From RGIG8244 sp045639325 (GTDB taxonomy: Bacteria; Verrucomicrobiota; Lentisphaeria; Victivallales; UBA1829): a stretch of 64,000 nt of DNA. The stretch spans positions 89,988-153,987 of the forward strand of contig JAZUCU010000038.1 in the NCBI GenBank assembly GCA_045639325.1. The letters run 5' to 3'. Within the stretch, counting starts at the first letter, position 1, and each line of letters opens with the position of its first letter. Made by a program: the position numbers and the translations under genes. Below, in pieces: positions 51,007 through 60,100 of the stretch. The notes beneath the pieces are model-generated. The model ran no database searches and had not been told where the DNA came from. It worked only from the letters and a program-made list of their open reading frames with translations.

Positions 51007-53023
51007 ACCGGAGTTCCAGTTCAATAATCCCGGCATCTTCTGCGGGACATCCCAACTGGAATTGAGTAAAGTCCGGAGCATTTCCGGCAACGTTGATTCT
51101 TTCAACGGCAGTGATTTGCTTGAGAGTCTTTCCGGCAGGAATGATTCCGGCAGGCAGATCAAACGTGATATTCTGCGGCGTTTTCAGCAGGTTCGCACAG
51201 AAAAGAACAAGACGTGTCTCATCCGTGTAAACATTGACGAAAAAGTTTTGTTCGCTTGCACCGATGGGCAGTCTGATCATGGTATGACGGTACATATCAT
51301 TCAATCTGTATTTTTTGAAGATCGCGCCGAGCTCATAAACAAAATCCACTCTTTCCGCCCGGTTGGATGGCGGAGTATGTTTCAACACGGTGATGAGTAC
51401 CGATTCTCTGATTTCATCTGCATTCCGCCAGCAGGGAGCGGCGGGACACCAGATCCGGTTGGTGATGGGCATGAAATCCATATCCGGCGGGAAGGTGTCG
51501 ATAGTCGGGCGGGCGTATGACATATCTTCGCCGATGATCATCAGGTTTGCCAGATTTTCGCCGATAATAGTGGGGCAGGCGGAGGTGTGAAGATAGACGA
51601 TTCCATCTTCGCCAACTTGTTGACGGCTCCAGAAAAGGAAGTCCAGAATTTCATCTGCATCGTTGTGCCAGAGACCGTTGGCGTGTTCGGGGTGATTGCA
51701 GTAACGGAACCAGAGATGATCGTAGTATACACCGTCGAATTTATGATTTTTCAGTACGCGTACAATGGTACTTTTGAGGAAGTCGAGCCAGCCGCTTTTC
51801 ATACACATGTAACCGCCGTAAGGACCTTCTTCTGTCAGGATTCTGCCATCGGAGTGAGTCCAGCGGTTCCAGTGGTGAGCGTTTTCCGGATATTCCGGGC
51901 AGTCGGGGTGGAATTCCTTCAAAGAGAAATAGGGGACGATCTTGATACCGAATTCATGCGCCCATTCGATATTCTGATCCATCATTTTCATGTTTTCTTC
52001 ATCGTACGGGGGATAATAGCAGTCACGCCAGGAGGGAGTGATGAATGTATTATCGTCATGCAGCCGGATAATCTGTACACCGCCGTCCGCCAGTTTTTTC
52101 ATCTGTTCGCGGCTTGTGGGCCAGTTTCTTGCCTGCATGGAAAGGTTGAAGATTGCTTTCCTTGCATCATTGGTTGTCTTGAGGAAAGGCAGGCCCAAAG
52201 TATAATTGAAAGTGGCTTTGCCCGGCTGGAATGAGCGGGGATAGACCCAGGAATTGAAGGGTTCCACGCGGATGTATTTCTGACCCGGCTGCAAACGTTT
52301 GGAGTCGTCAAGGAACACACCGGAACCGGGATTGAGTCCGAAAGGACGATCCCACGTTTCGCCGCAATCTTCCCGCCAGAATTCAAAACCTTCTCCGCCT
52401 TTCTGGAAAAGACAGAAATAGGAGGGCATCCGGTTGTCGGAAGCACTGTACTGGTACGCAAAGGAACGTTTCCGGGTCAAATCATGCCAGCGCAGATTGG
52501 ATTCCATTTCCCGGTAATAGCCATCCGGGGGAGGGGGCGGGCATCCGGGGCGGACACCGAGGGTATCGACTTCTTCGGGTGCATAGAAGCCGCAGACGCC
52601 GATTTCATAAACGTTATTGATTTCTTCATCAATCATGAGTTCGAGACTGACATTGACGCGTCCCCAAGCCTGATAGAAGAAGGTTTGTTTGAAGCGGACG
52701 GGGATGGTTTTTCCGTTTTCGTCGGTGAGCTGCCCATCGGTGAAGATTTTCACTCCATTTTCCTGAACCGAGCAGGAGAAATTCTGTGCTGTGCTTGAAG
52801 ACTGACGGAAGAAACTGATCTGCCCGTCTTTCTTCAACGCCACATGAGCAAACACGGGCTGCTGAAAGAAATTGTTGCCAGTACCGTTTTTGAAAATCAG
52901 CGAGGCAATGGAGCCGCCTGCATTTTTCTCATGGGTGACGGTAAAATAGTCGTTGCTGAGCACGATTGTATTTTCGTTTTCCTGTGTGACGACAGGGATT
53001 TGCGGTTTAAACTTACGAATCAT
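51005..53023 (-). CDS. Cytoplasmic glycoside-hydrolase-like protein, unknown family
   Basis: This 672-residue protein has no signal peptide. N-terminal 270 residues look like a beta-sandwich (LSNDYFTVTHEKNAGGSIASL). Residues about 290-560 look like a barrel: VQIIRLHDDNTF, EFGIKIVPYFSLKEFHP, FDGVYYDHLWFRYCNH with a candidate Asp, and MIIGEDMSYARPT with a candidate Glu/Asp. A small C-terminal beta domain ends it. I do not recognise the GH family. It is the last gene of the cluster that begins with the GntR regulator, and probably cleaves imported fragments (inference). Confidence 0.6.
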   Translation of the reverse strand: MIRKFKPQIPVVTQENENTIVLSNDYFTVTHEKNAGGSIASLIFKNGTGNNFFQQPVFAHVALKKDGQISFFRQSSSTAQNFSCSVQENGVKIFTDGQLTDENGKTIPVRFKQTFFYQAWGRVNVSLELMIDEEINNVYEIGVCGFYAPEEVDTLGVRPGCPPPPPDGYYREMESNLRWHDLTRKRSFAYQYSASDNRMPSYFCLFQKGGEGFEFWREDCGETWDRPFGLNPGSGVFLDDSKRLQPGQKYIRVEPFNSWVYPRSFQPGKATFNYTLGLPFLKTTNDARKAIFNLSMQARNWPTSREQMKKLADGGVQIIRLHDDNTFITPSWRDCYYPPYDEENMKMMDQNIEWAHEFGIKIVPYFSLKEFHPDCPEYPENAHHWNRWTHSDGRILTEEGPYGGYMCMKSGWLDFLKSTIVRVLKNHKFDGVYYDHLWFRYCNHPEHANGLWHNDADEILDFLFWSRQQVGEDGIVYLHTSACPTIIGENLANLMIIGEDMSYARPTIDTFPPDMDFMPITNRIWCPAAPCWRNADEIRESVLITVLKHTPPSNRAERVDFVYELGAIFKKYRLNDMYRHTMIRLPIGASEQNFFVNVYTDETRLVLFCANLLKTPQNITFDLPAGIIPAGKTLKQITAVERINVAGNAPDFTQFQLGCPAEDAGIIELELR

Positions 53024-53048
53024 TTGAAATAACCTTTCACTTTCAAAT
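53022..53048. promoter_or_regulatory. Inverted repeat flanking the ribosome-binding site of the gene at 53023
   Basis: On the minus strand ATTTGAAA-11-TTTCAAAT encloses the GTGAAAGG ribosome-binding site in its loop and abuts the ATG, so it could modulate translation. Confidence 0.4.
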
Positions 53049-53053
53049 TATTA

Positions 53054-53740
53054 TCACCATCCGGGGTATACCATCCCTGCACGGGAGTTTACTTTGTTGC
53101 CCCATGGCAGAACGTGAGCACCAACGGTTGTATATCCGGGGACGCCGGTATAGTCCGGTTTTGCTTTATAGATGTTCGCGTGTCCATCATAGTAAGACCA
53201 TGTGTGACCGGCATCTTTGTGGATCCCGATCGTTGCATCGCGCCAGGTTTCATAACTGGATTTTGAATTGACCAAACGGTGTTCCCCGGTCGATCTGTTT
53301 CCACGGTCAGCAAAGATAAATGCGGCAGACGGTTTCCCGAAACTTGCAATTTTTTTAACAGCGGCTTTTGTGTCACCGGCATTGGTCTGATTCATAAGAT
53401 AATTGGTATCCGTTTTGGGAACGGCAGGGCAATTCAGGATTTTATTTTTGGATACAGGATTTTCCAGATATCCGGCTTTGATGAGGAATTGATGCCAATA
53501 TCCCAATCCATCTTGAGAGGCGGGGAGATAGCAGGGCAGCAGCCAGTCATTGTAATCATCCACATAGCGCAATGTCAGGACTGCAAGTTGTTTCTGATTG
53601 CTCACGCAGTTTGCGGCGTGCCCTCTGCCTTTGACCGAGTTCAAAGCGGGCAGAAGCATTGCCGCAAGGATGGCGATAATTGCGATCACGACCAGCAATT
53701 CGATCAGGGTAAAGGATTTTGTTTTGTTGTTCTTTAACAT
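53054..53740 (-). CDS. Pseudopilin of the type II secretion/type IV pilus kind
   Basis: This 228-residue protein has a leader MLKNNKTKS, then FTLIELLVVIAIIAILA, with Glu at +5. -1 is Ser. The C-terminal region has HTWSYYDGHANIY, like the H-X9-DG pattern but with spacing shifted by one, and CVSNQKQLAVLTLRY, typical of the planctomycete/lentisphaerote family. AGGAG lies before the start. It stands between the CBM9 protein and a glycosidase-like gene (32- and 30-base gaps), repeating the layout at 8451-9164. Confidence 0.87.
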   Translation of the reverse strand: MLKNNKTKSFTLIELLVVIAIIAILAAMLLPALNSVKGRGHAANCVSNQKQLAVLTLRYVDDYNDWLLPCYLPASQDGLGYWHQFLIKAGYLENPVSKNKILNCPAVPKTDTNYLMNQTNAGDTKAAVKKIASFGKPSAAFIFADRGNRSTGEHRLVNSKSSYETWRDATIGIHKDAGHTWSYYDGHANIYKAKPDYTGVPGYTTVGAHVLPWGNKVNSRAGMVYPGW

Positions 53741-53772
53741 AGTGAAACTCCTTTCTATATTGTTGTTTATTG

Positions 53773-56700
53773 TTATTTTCTCTTGTTCCAGTTGTTGCCG
53801 AAATACAGCAGTTTTGTATTACGGGTCATATCCAATTCCACCTGAATGGATTCGCCTTTGCGGAGCTTGCCCAGCTTTTTACCGGTGCTTGCGTCATACA
53901 CTTCGCAATCCACAGCGAGAGGATTTTTGATCCGTTCCGTTGTGCTCTTGTAACGTTTGTAGCAGGAAAAGAGCAGGAGTGCTTCCTTGTCTTTGATCAT
54001 GCCTTTGATATGAGCACTCTTGTAGTTCTTTTCTTTCTGTTCATAGAATTTGCCATCCATGAAAATATCTTCAAAGGGTGCGATTTCATTGATCGCCAAC
54101 GCCTGATACCAGTATGCACCCACATCCCAGGCACTTTCATCGTAATAAGCAATCCCGACGCAACCGAATGCACAGGTTTCCAGAAATTGATCCCGCACCA
54201 TTTCCTTGCTGAATGCCACGGGATATCCGGCGGCAGCCCAGGTGAAGATCGGCTGATCTTTGATATTTTTACGCAATTCGGAAAGACACAGAATATATTT
54301 GTCATCCATTTCCCCGGAATGATAGGGGGAGGGCATGGCGTAATCTACCAGTTTCTTTTCAAAGAGCGTATGAATGTTGAAAATCAGGTCAAACATTTCT
54401 CTGCCGGGGAAGCGGACGTGGGGGAGATAGAAGCAGCCGCCGGTTCCATAGAATCCGACTTGTGTCCGGCGTTTTCCGGGAATGTAGAGGGCATTCTGTA
54501 CATCTTTAGCCAAACGGTCACCGCAGGATGAGAGATAACCTTTAAGAGTCAAGCCGGATTTTTCGATCCGTTCTTTTCCTTCTTTCCAGGCATAAATATC
54601 CTTTTCCTTGAATTGCTGATGATGTGCGAAATATTCGCAGTCGATGAGCAGATGATCGGGATTGAGTTTTTCTGCAATTTCTTTGAGGTCGGCAAGTTCT
54701 TTCTGATAAACCTTGCCGGTATAACCCGGATCCATAAACTTGGTGTTGCCCCAGCGACCTTCTTTTCTTGCAGAGTAGAACTCGCCCATGGTGGAATCGT
54801 GAACGCAGACGAGCAAACCATGCTTTCTGGCATCTGCCGCCATATCCAGAACACGCTGTTCGAGTTTTTTGCTTTTTGCGCCGGGATAACGTTTGTGATT
54901 ATATTCCACCCAATCCCAACGCAGGGGAATGGAATTGAAACCGAGAGCTTTTATTTTTTGTGCGTAATCAGGAACAAACAACAGATAGATATCCGGCCAC
55001 ATGTTGATGACAAAGCGGCGCAGTTGTTTCACTTCCGGATAACGGATCACGGTGAAGGGATATTTTACGACCCCGGTCACGAGTTTTTCATTCTTGATGG
55101 TCTGTTCCACATGGATTTCGATTTCGCCTTTTGCACCTTCGGGGAGCGTGCTTTTCATGTACAGAGCGATATAATCAAAATAACCATGGGTGATCCGGTT
55201 CAGCGAATTATCTTTATCCAGACGGAGCGGGCGGATTACATATTGATTTTTGCCGGTCTGTTTTGCTTCGAACATGCTGCGGCAACCGATTTCACCGGTC
55301 ATGAGCGTACAGCCTGCGGGCATTTTGATATGGATCCGGAGGGAGTCGATATACTGCTTCCATTCTTCTTTTTTTCTGTGTGCGCTGGACCCGCTCAGGA
55401 AGTTTTTGTATTTGAACCGCTGATCTCTGATTTTGACAAAGTTCGGCGCATACAGGTTGTTTGCAATAAAAAGTTCTTCCCGGGGGAAGGTGCATTGAAT
55501 GGTCTGTTTCTGCCGGTACAATTCTTTGTAGCTGTCCGCTGCCATAAATGCAATCGGGCGGTTGGCAAACGGTGCTTCAAAATCGGAAAGAATATTGAAT
55601 GACGCCGTTGTATTGGCATTCTTGATCGGCAGTTTTGACCAGGAGGTCCATTTGTGATCCGGATTCGCTTTCGTGGAGGATGCCACTCGCTGACGGCTCA
55701 TGTTGAACAGCCACAGACTGATTGTTTTCCGGTCAGGGCGGACCAGATCCTTGACGGGGATTTTACCTTCCACGTACCAGGCATCTTTACCGATCAAAGT
55801 TTTCAACGTGATATTACTGTTCCAGGAAACTTCACGCAGCGGATTTTTGACTTTGCTGTCCCAGACCGCCCCGTTACTGTTGATGATAAACTGATAATAG
55901 TCATCCAATTCACCATAGGGGCAGATGAACATTTCAACATAGTCATCCTGCCCGATATTGAAGTCTCTGCCCTTTCCGTTCCGGATGATGGACTTTACGT
56001 CCGGCTCCATACATTTTACGAAAAAGTACAGGTAGGCATCATCGTATGCCAGCTTGAAATTAGTTTTCGGGTCTGCTTTATCCGGTGTACCCATGTAGTA
56101 AAAGGAATCGGACCAGGGGACATTGTTCCAGACTGCATCATTCATTTTGCCGTCGATAACAGGAGCCTGTTTCAGTTTCTTCATTTCATAAAACGCAACA
56201 TCATCACTGGCATTGCGTTCTTTTTTTGCGGAACTGAGAGCTTTCAATTCCTTCTGCAATTTCTCTGCCTGATTCTTCAGGTAATCGTAAGGCATCTGAC
56301 GGGGGAACTGTTTTTTCGGGAAATGCCAGAACAGGAAATGGGCAGAATTTCTATCCTGTTTCATTTTGATTCTGGTTGTGATCTGATATCCGGCATAAGT
56401 GGAATAGGTGACCTGTTCCGTCTGTTCCGGCTGATACATCAGAGCACAGGGACCGAAAGTGCCATGATATTTATCTTCATACATTGCCCAGCCTTGTTCA
56501 TCTTTGCCGGAAGCACAGGTGAAATTGCCTGACATCATCAACGCGAGTTTTGCGGTCTGGATCACCCGCTGCATCTGCTTTTTGTTATAATGTTCCGGGT
56601 GATTCAATAAATCAAATTCCAAGTTTTTTACCGGCTTGGCGAATTCAATTTTTACGTAAGAATAATACTTGTCTTTCTGCAAGGTCATGGTGATACGCAG

Positions 56701-57108
56701 TTCGCCTGCCTGTGTTTCAAAGGCTGTGCCGAGAACGGTTTTTTCCGCCGTATTGGATATGACCTTTATGACTTCCGGGTATTTGGATTTCAACAGCTGC
56801 ACCGGTTTGCCATTGACCACAATATTCCGGATAAAGCCGCCCTGATACCAGTTCCCGGTGGGGACATACCCCAACTGGAATCCCTGTTTGTTGAGCGGTT
56901 GTCCATAGCCGCCTTTCTGCTGATAGGTTACGGCGAAACCGTGATCGACTCCGATCGTGGAAGTTGCAAAAATCTCTTTTGTAATGATCGACGGATCTTT
57001 TTTCGATGCCCGTGTCCGTTCCTGAATTTTCAGTGCGAACAGATTCGAAGTCAGAGCAGACAGCATCAATAAAATACATAATACTTTCAGCAATACTGTA
57101 GTTTTCAT
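53773..57108 (-). CDS. Large secreted protein with CBM9 domain, probable polysaccharide enzyme
   Basis: This 1111-residue protein has a signal peptide (KTTVLLKVLCILLMLSALTSNLFA). Beta-rich N-terminus to about 300. Residues about 318-500 form a family 9 carbohydrate-binding-like domain (APVIDGKMNDAVWNNV, FKLAYDDAYLYFFVKC, DDYVEMFI). The second half has features of a barrel: RFVINMWPDIYLLF, LGFNSIPLRWDWVEY, HLLIDCEYFAHH with candidate acidic residues, GFYGTGGCFYLPHV. GH family not identified. It is the middle gene of the operon from GntR at 63501. Start has AAAGG 10 bases upstream. Confidence 0.68.
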   Translation of the reverse strand: MKTTVLLKVLCILLMLSALTSNLFALKIQERTRASKKDPSIITKEIFATSTIGVDHGFAVTYQQKGGYGQPLNKQGFQLGYVPTGNWYQGGFIRNIVVNGKPVQLLKSKYPEVIKVISNTAEKTVLGTAFETQAGELRITMTLQKDKYYSYVKIEFAKPVKNLEFDLLNHPEHYNKKQMQRVIQTAKLALMMSGNFTCASGKDEQGWAMYEDKYHGTFGPCALMYQPEQTEQVTYSTYAGYQITTRIKMKQDRNSAHFLFWHFPKKQFPRQMPYDYLKNQAEKLQKELKALSSAKKERNASDDVAFYEMKKLKQAPVIDGKMNDAVWNNVPWSDSFYYMGTPDKADPKTNFKLAYDDAYLYFFVKCMEPDVKSIIRNGKGRDFNIGQDDYVEMFICPYGELDDYYQFIINSNGAVWDSKVKNPLREVSWNSNITLKTLIGKDAWYVEGKIPVKDLVRPDRKTISLWLFNMSRQRVASSTKANPDHKWTSWSKLPIKNANTTASFNILSDFEAPFANRPIAFMAADSYKELYRQKQTIQCTFPREELFIANNLYAPNFVKIRDQRFKYKNFLSGSSAHRKKEEWKQYIDSLRIHIKMPAGCTLMTGEIGCRSMFEAKQTGKNQYVIRPLRLDKDNSLNRITHGYFDYIALYMKSTLPEGAKGEIEIHVEQTIKNEKLVTGVVKYPFTVIRYPEVKQLRRFVINMWPDIYLLFVPDYAQKIKALGFNSIPLRWDWVEYNHKRYPGAKSKKLEQRVLDMAADARKHGLLVCVHDSTMGEFYSARKEGRWGNTKFMDPGYTGKVYQKELADLKEIAEKLNPDHLLIDCEYFAHHQQFKEKDIYAWKEGKERIEKSGLTLKGYLSSCGDRLAKDVQNALYIPGKRRTQVGFYGTGGCFYLPHVRFPGREMFDLIFNIHTLFEKKLVDYAMPSPYHSGEMDDKYILCLSELRKNIKDQPIFTWAAAGYPVAFSKEMVRDQFLETCAFGCVGIAYYDESAWDVGAYWYQALAINEIAPFEDIFMDGKFYEQKEKNYKSAHIKGMIKDKEALLLFSCYKRYKSTTERIKNPLAVDCEVYDASTGKKLGKLRKGESIQVELDMTRNTKLLYFGNNWNKRK

Positions 57109-57131
57109 TGCCTTGTAAGCCTTTCTTTTTA

Positions 57132-60100
57132 TTATTGTTTACAATTGATACGAATCTTTGCGGTTGTTTTTGTCGCAGCATCCGTGATTGTGACCTCATA
57201 ATTTCCGGCCGCATCATTCAACGCAAAGGGCAGTTCAAAGACGGCTTTGCCATTGGATGTTTCCTGTGTCTGACGCAGATACCACGGAGTCTTGCCATCC
57301 GGAGTCTTCACCGTCATGTGGAAAACATGGTGTCCGGCTTTACCCGCGGAGGTCTTGACGGCTGCTGCGATTTTGACAATGTCGCCGGGCTTTGCAGTTG
57401 CTGCGGCTTTGACATCAATGCCTGTGACTTTGTAAGGCAGCAGAGTCAGCACAACGGCATGGGCGGGAGTCACATCAATACGCTTTTTAGCGACAGGTCC
57501 GTAATATTCTCCGGTGCGGGCATTGTAGAGATGTCCTTTGCCGGGTGCGGTGAAATCGACCTTGTAAGACATGGGCTTCATTTCATCGATTTTCGCTCTC
57601 TGCCAATTGCCGCGGGGCAGTTCGGGGAGCAGACCGATATAGGTGTTCTTGCCGTTGCGATAGAAGGTTGTCATGATTCTGCCTGCCGGTTTGCCATCCA
57701 CATCCATGACGGGTTTGTATTTGGATTTGAAGTTCAGATACTGATCCAGCAGATAACGCAGGGAGCTGTCGCCCTGTTCACGCATTTTTGCATAATCGAA
57801 CCGGAAGTTGAGATAAAGAGTGCGGCCTTTACCATATTTATTGGTAATCAGGATCGGATATTCCCGGTTCAGCTGATCTTTGAGTGTCGCATGTGCTTTG
57901 CCTTTGACCACTTTTGCTTTTGCGCATTTGCGGATATTGAATTTCTTTGTTGCAATCGTATTGGCAAAGCCCATGGATCTCTGACGGATACCCAGCAGAT
58001 CATCCAGCTGACCTTTTGCCAGTGGTACGTTCCATTCGTCTTCCAATGCTGTTTCGTAGTCGGCAAGGAGAATCCCGCCGTTTTTGACGAAGTCTTTGAC
58101 CGCCTGTGCCTGTTTCGCGGAGAGAGCAGTTGATTCGGGCAGGACAAGGACTTTGAACTTTTTCAAGTCTGCGCTTTCCAGTTCCTGCGGGAGAATGAAA
58201 CGGTATCCCACCGCCCGGTCTTCAAAATAACGGGCGAAAGAAAGCAGATTGTCAAACACATCCAGCTTATCTTCTTTGAGGAAGTTGGAACGTGCGGAAG
58301 CGTGAGAATAGAGGATCGCTGCTTCGTCGGTGAATTTATCGGAATTGACGAACAATGCGGCAATTCCGGAGCGGAGTTCCCAGATGATCTTGCTGAAGAA
58401 TTCCCGGTTCTTTGCAGGGGCTCCATCCGGCTGGAAGAAACTCCAGGTATACCAGTGGTTCGCGCCGCGTTCCCCGGCAAAGAGACCTTCCCAATAATTG
58501 AGATACTGAGAAATTTCCGTTCTCTTATAACCGCGATAACACATGATCATCCGTTTCTTACGGTCGAATGAGAGCGGAATACGGGCATCTCCGTAAGCGG
58601 AAAGCATGGTCAACGGGCGCATGTGTTCAAAGTTGCATCCGCCGCCGTAAACGTGGGGTTTGCCTTCCAGACCTGTGGGACCGTAATAGCCGTTGGGGTG
58701 GATCTTGCGGATGACATCCGCCTGCATGTTGACGTTGCCGGCAAAGACGCGGTCCATGAATTCCCGGTGTGTACTCCAGGGGGCGGGATTTTCTCTGGTG
58801 AGAACTTCTTCTGTGATCATGGGCATGACTTCATCCCAAGTCTTGAAGTTGGTTTCCCAATGTTTATTGAGAGCCGCCAGAGTGGGGTAAATGGTCTTGA
58901 GGAATTTACGGTATTCTTTCAAGCAATGGGGAGAGAAACAGATATCGACGGGCGTGGAATAATAAGTGATACTCATTTCATCGCCCATGTTGAAGAACCG
59001 TTCGCTGCCGTAATTCTTCAGCATATTCACTGCATTTTTGACGAATTCAACCTGACGCTTATGTGTTGCCGGATCGCTCATGCAGAGATTACGGATTTTC
59101 TTTTCTTTCGGTACCAGATTCAGTTTTTTGACATTCGGATTATGAAGTCCCAAATGGAGACCTGCGAATGTGTTGGTGGAAACTTCCAGCGGAGAATAGT
59201 GCAAGGATGCCAGCCCGAGTTTGTTGGGGAATCCGGCATAGAGCAGAGAGAAACCGTATTCTGCGGGGAGATTCATAAACGTCTGATTGGTGTAGTCGGA
59301 AACATTCTGATTGCCGATCCAGAGCATGGTCGGGTAATAATTTTCCTGTCCGGCACCGACAACATGGAAGTTGGTCCGGAAGATATCTTTTACCGTACCA
59401 TCCTGAATAACTTTCACCGTCACCAAATGGGTGAGCACGCTGGATTTCGCAGTGTTGAATGTGAATTTATCGCCGCGGCTGATGTGGAGGAGACGTCCGA
59501 GGATATCGGAAATTTCCACCTGAAGCGCAGCACCTTCCGGCAACGTTCCGGCAAGTTTGATTTTGCCTTGTGCCTGATCTCCGGCATGAATGGGGAGTTT
59601 TGCCCACTGGACGGAGCGGAGAATGGATTTCTGCGGATTGATAATGGTCTTGAAGCCAAAATCCAATACCTTGCCCTGTTTGTCAAGGATGCAGAATTTT
59701 ATACGGTTTTCGCCCGCCGGAAGTGCGGGCAGGGTGATTTTTTCTTTCGCAGAAATGGTGCGTTCGGACAATTTTTCGCCGTAACGGTTGTACACTGCAT
59801 ACTGAATCTTTGCGGCACCTTTGGTGACATTGTGTTTCAATACTCCGTTTTCCGGAGCATCGGCAAAGGTAATGACCGGTTTCGCCGGTGCGCCGGAGAG
59901 ATAATGAACCAGTTTCGCCAATACCGCAAACTGATAATCCTGATAATCATAACGGTGTTTGATAAACAGGTTGTCCGTCTTTTGCCATGTTGCAAAAGAC
60001 GGGGTGAGGAATGCTTTATCGACCGGGAATTTTACGGCGATGATTTTGCCTTTGCCGTAATTACCGCAGCGGATCAATGTTTTATCGAATCCGGGAGCTG

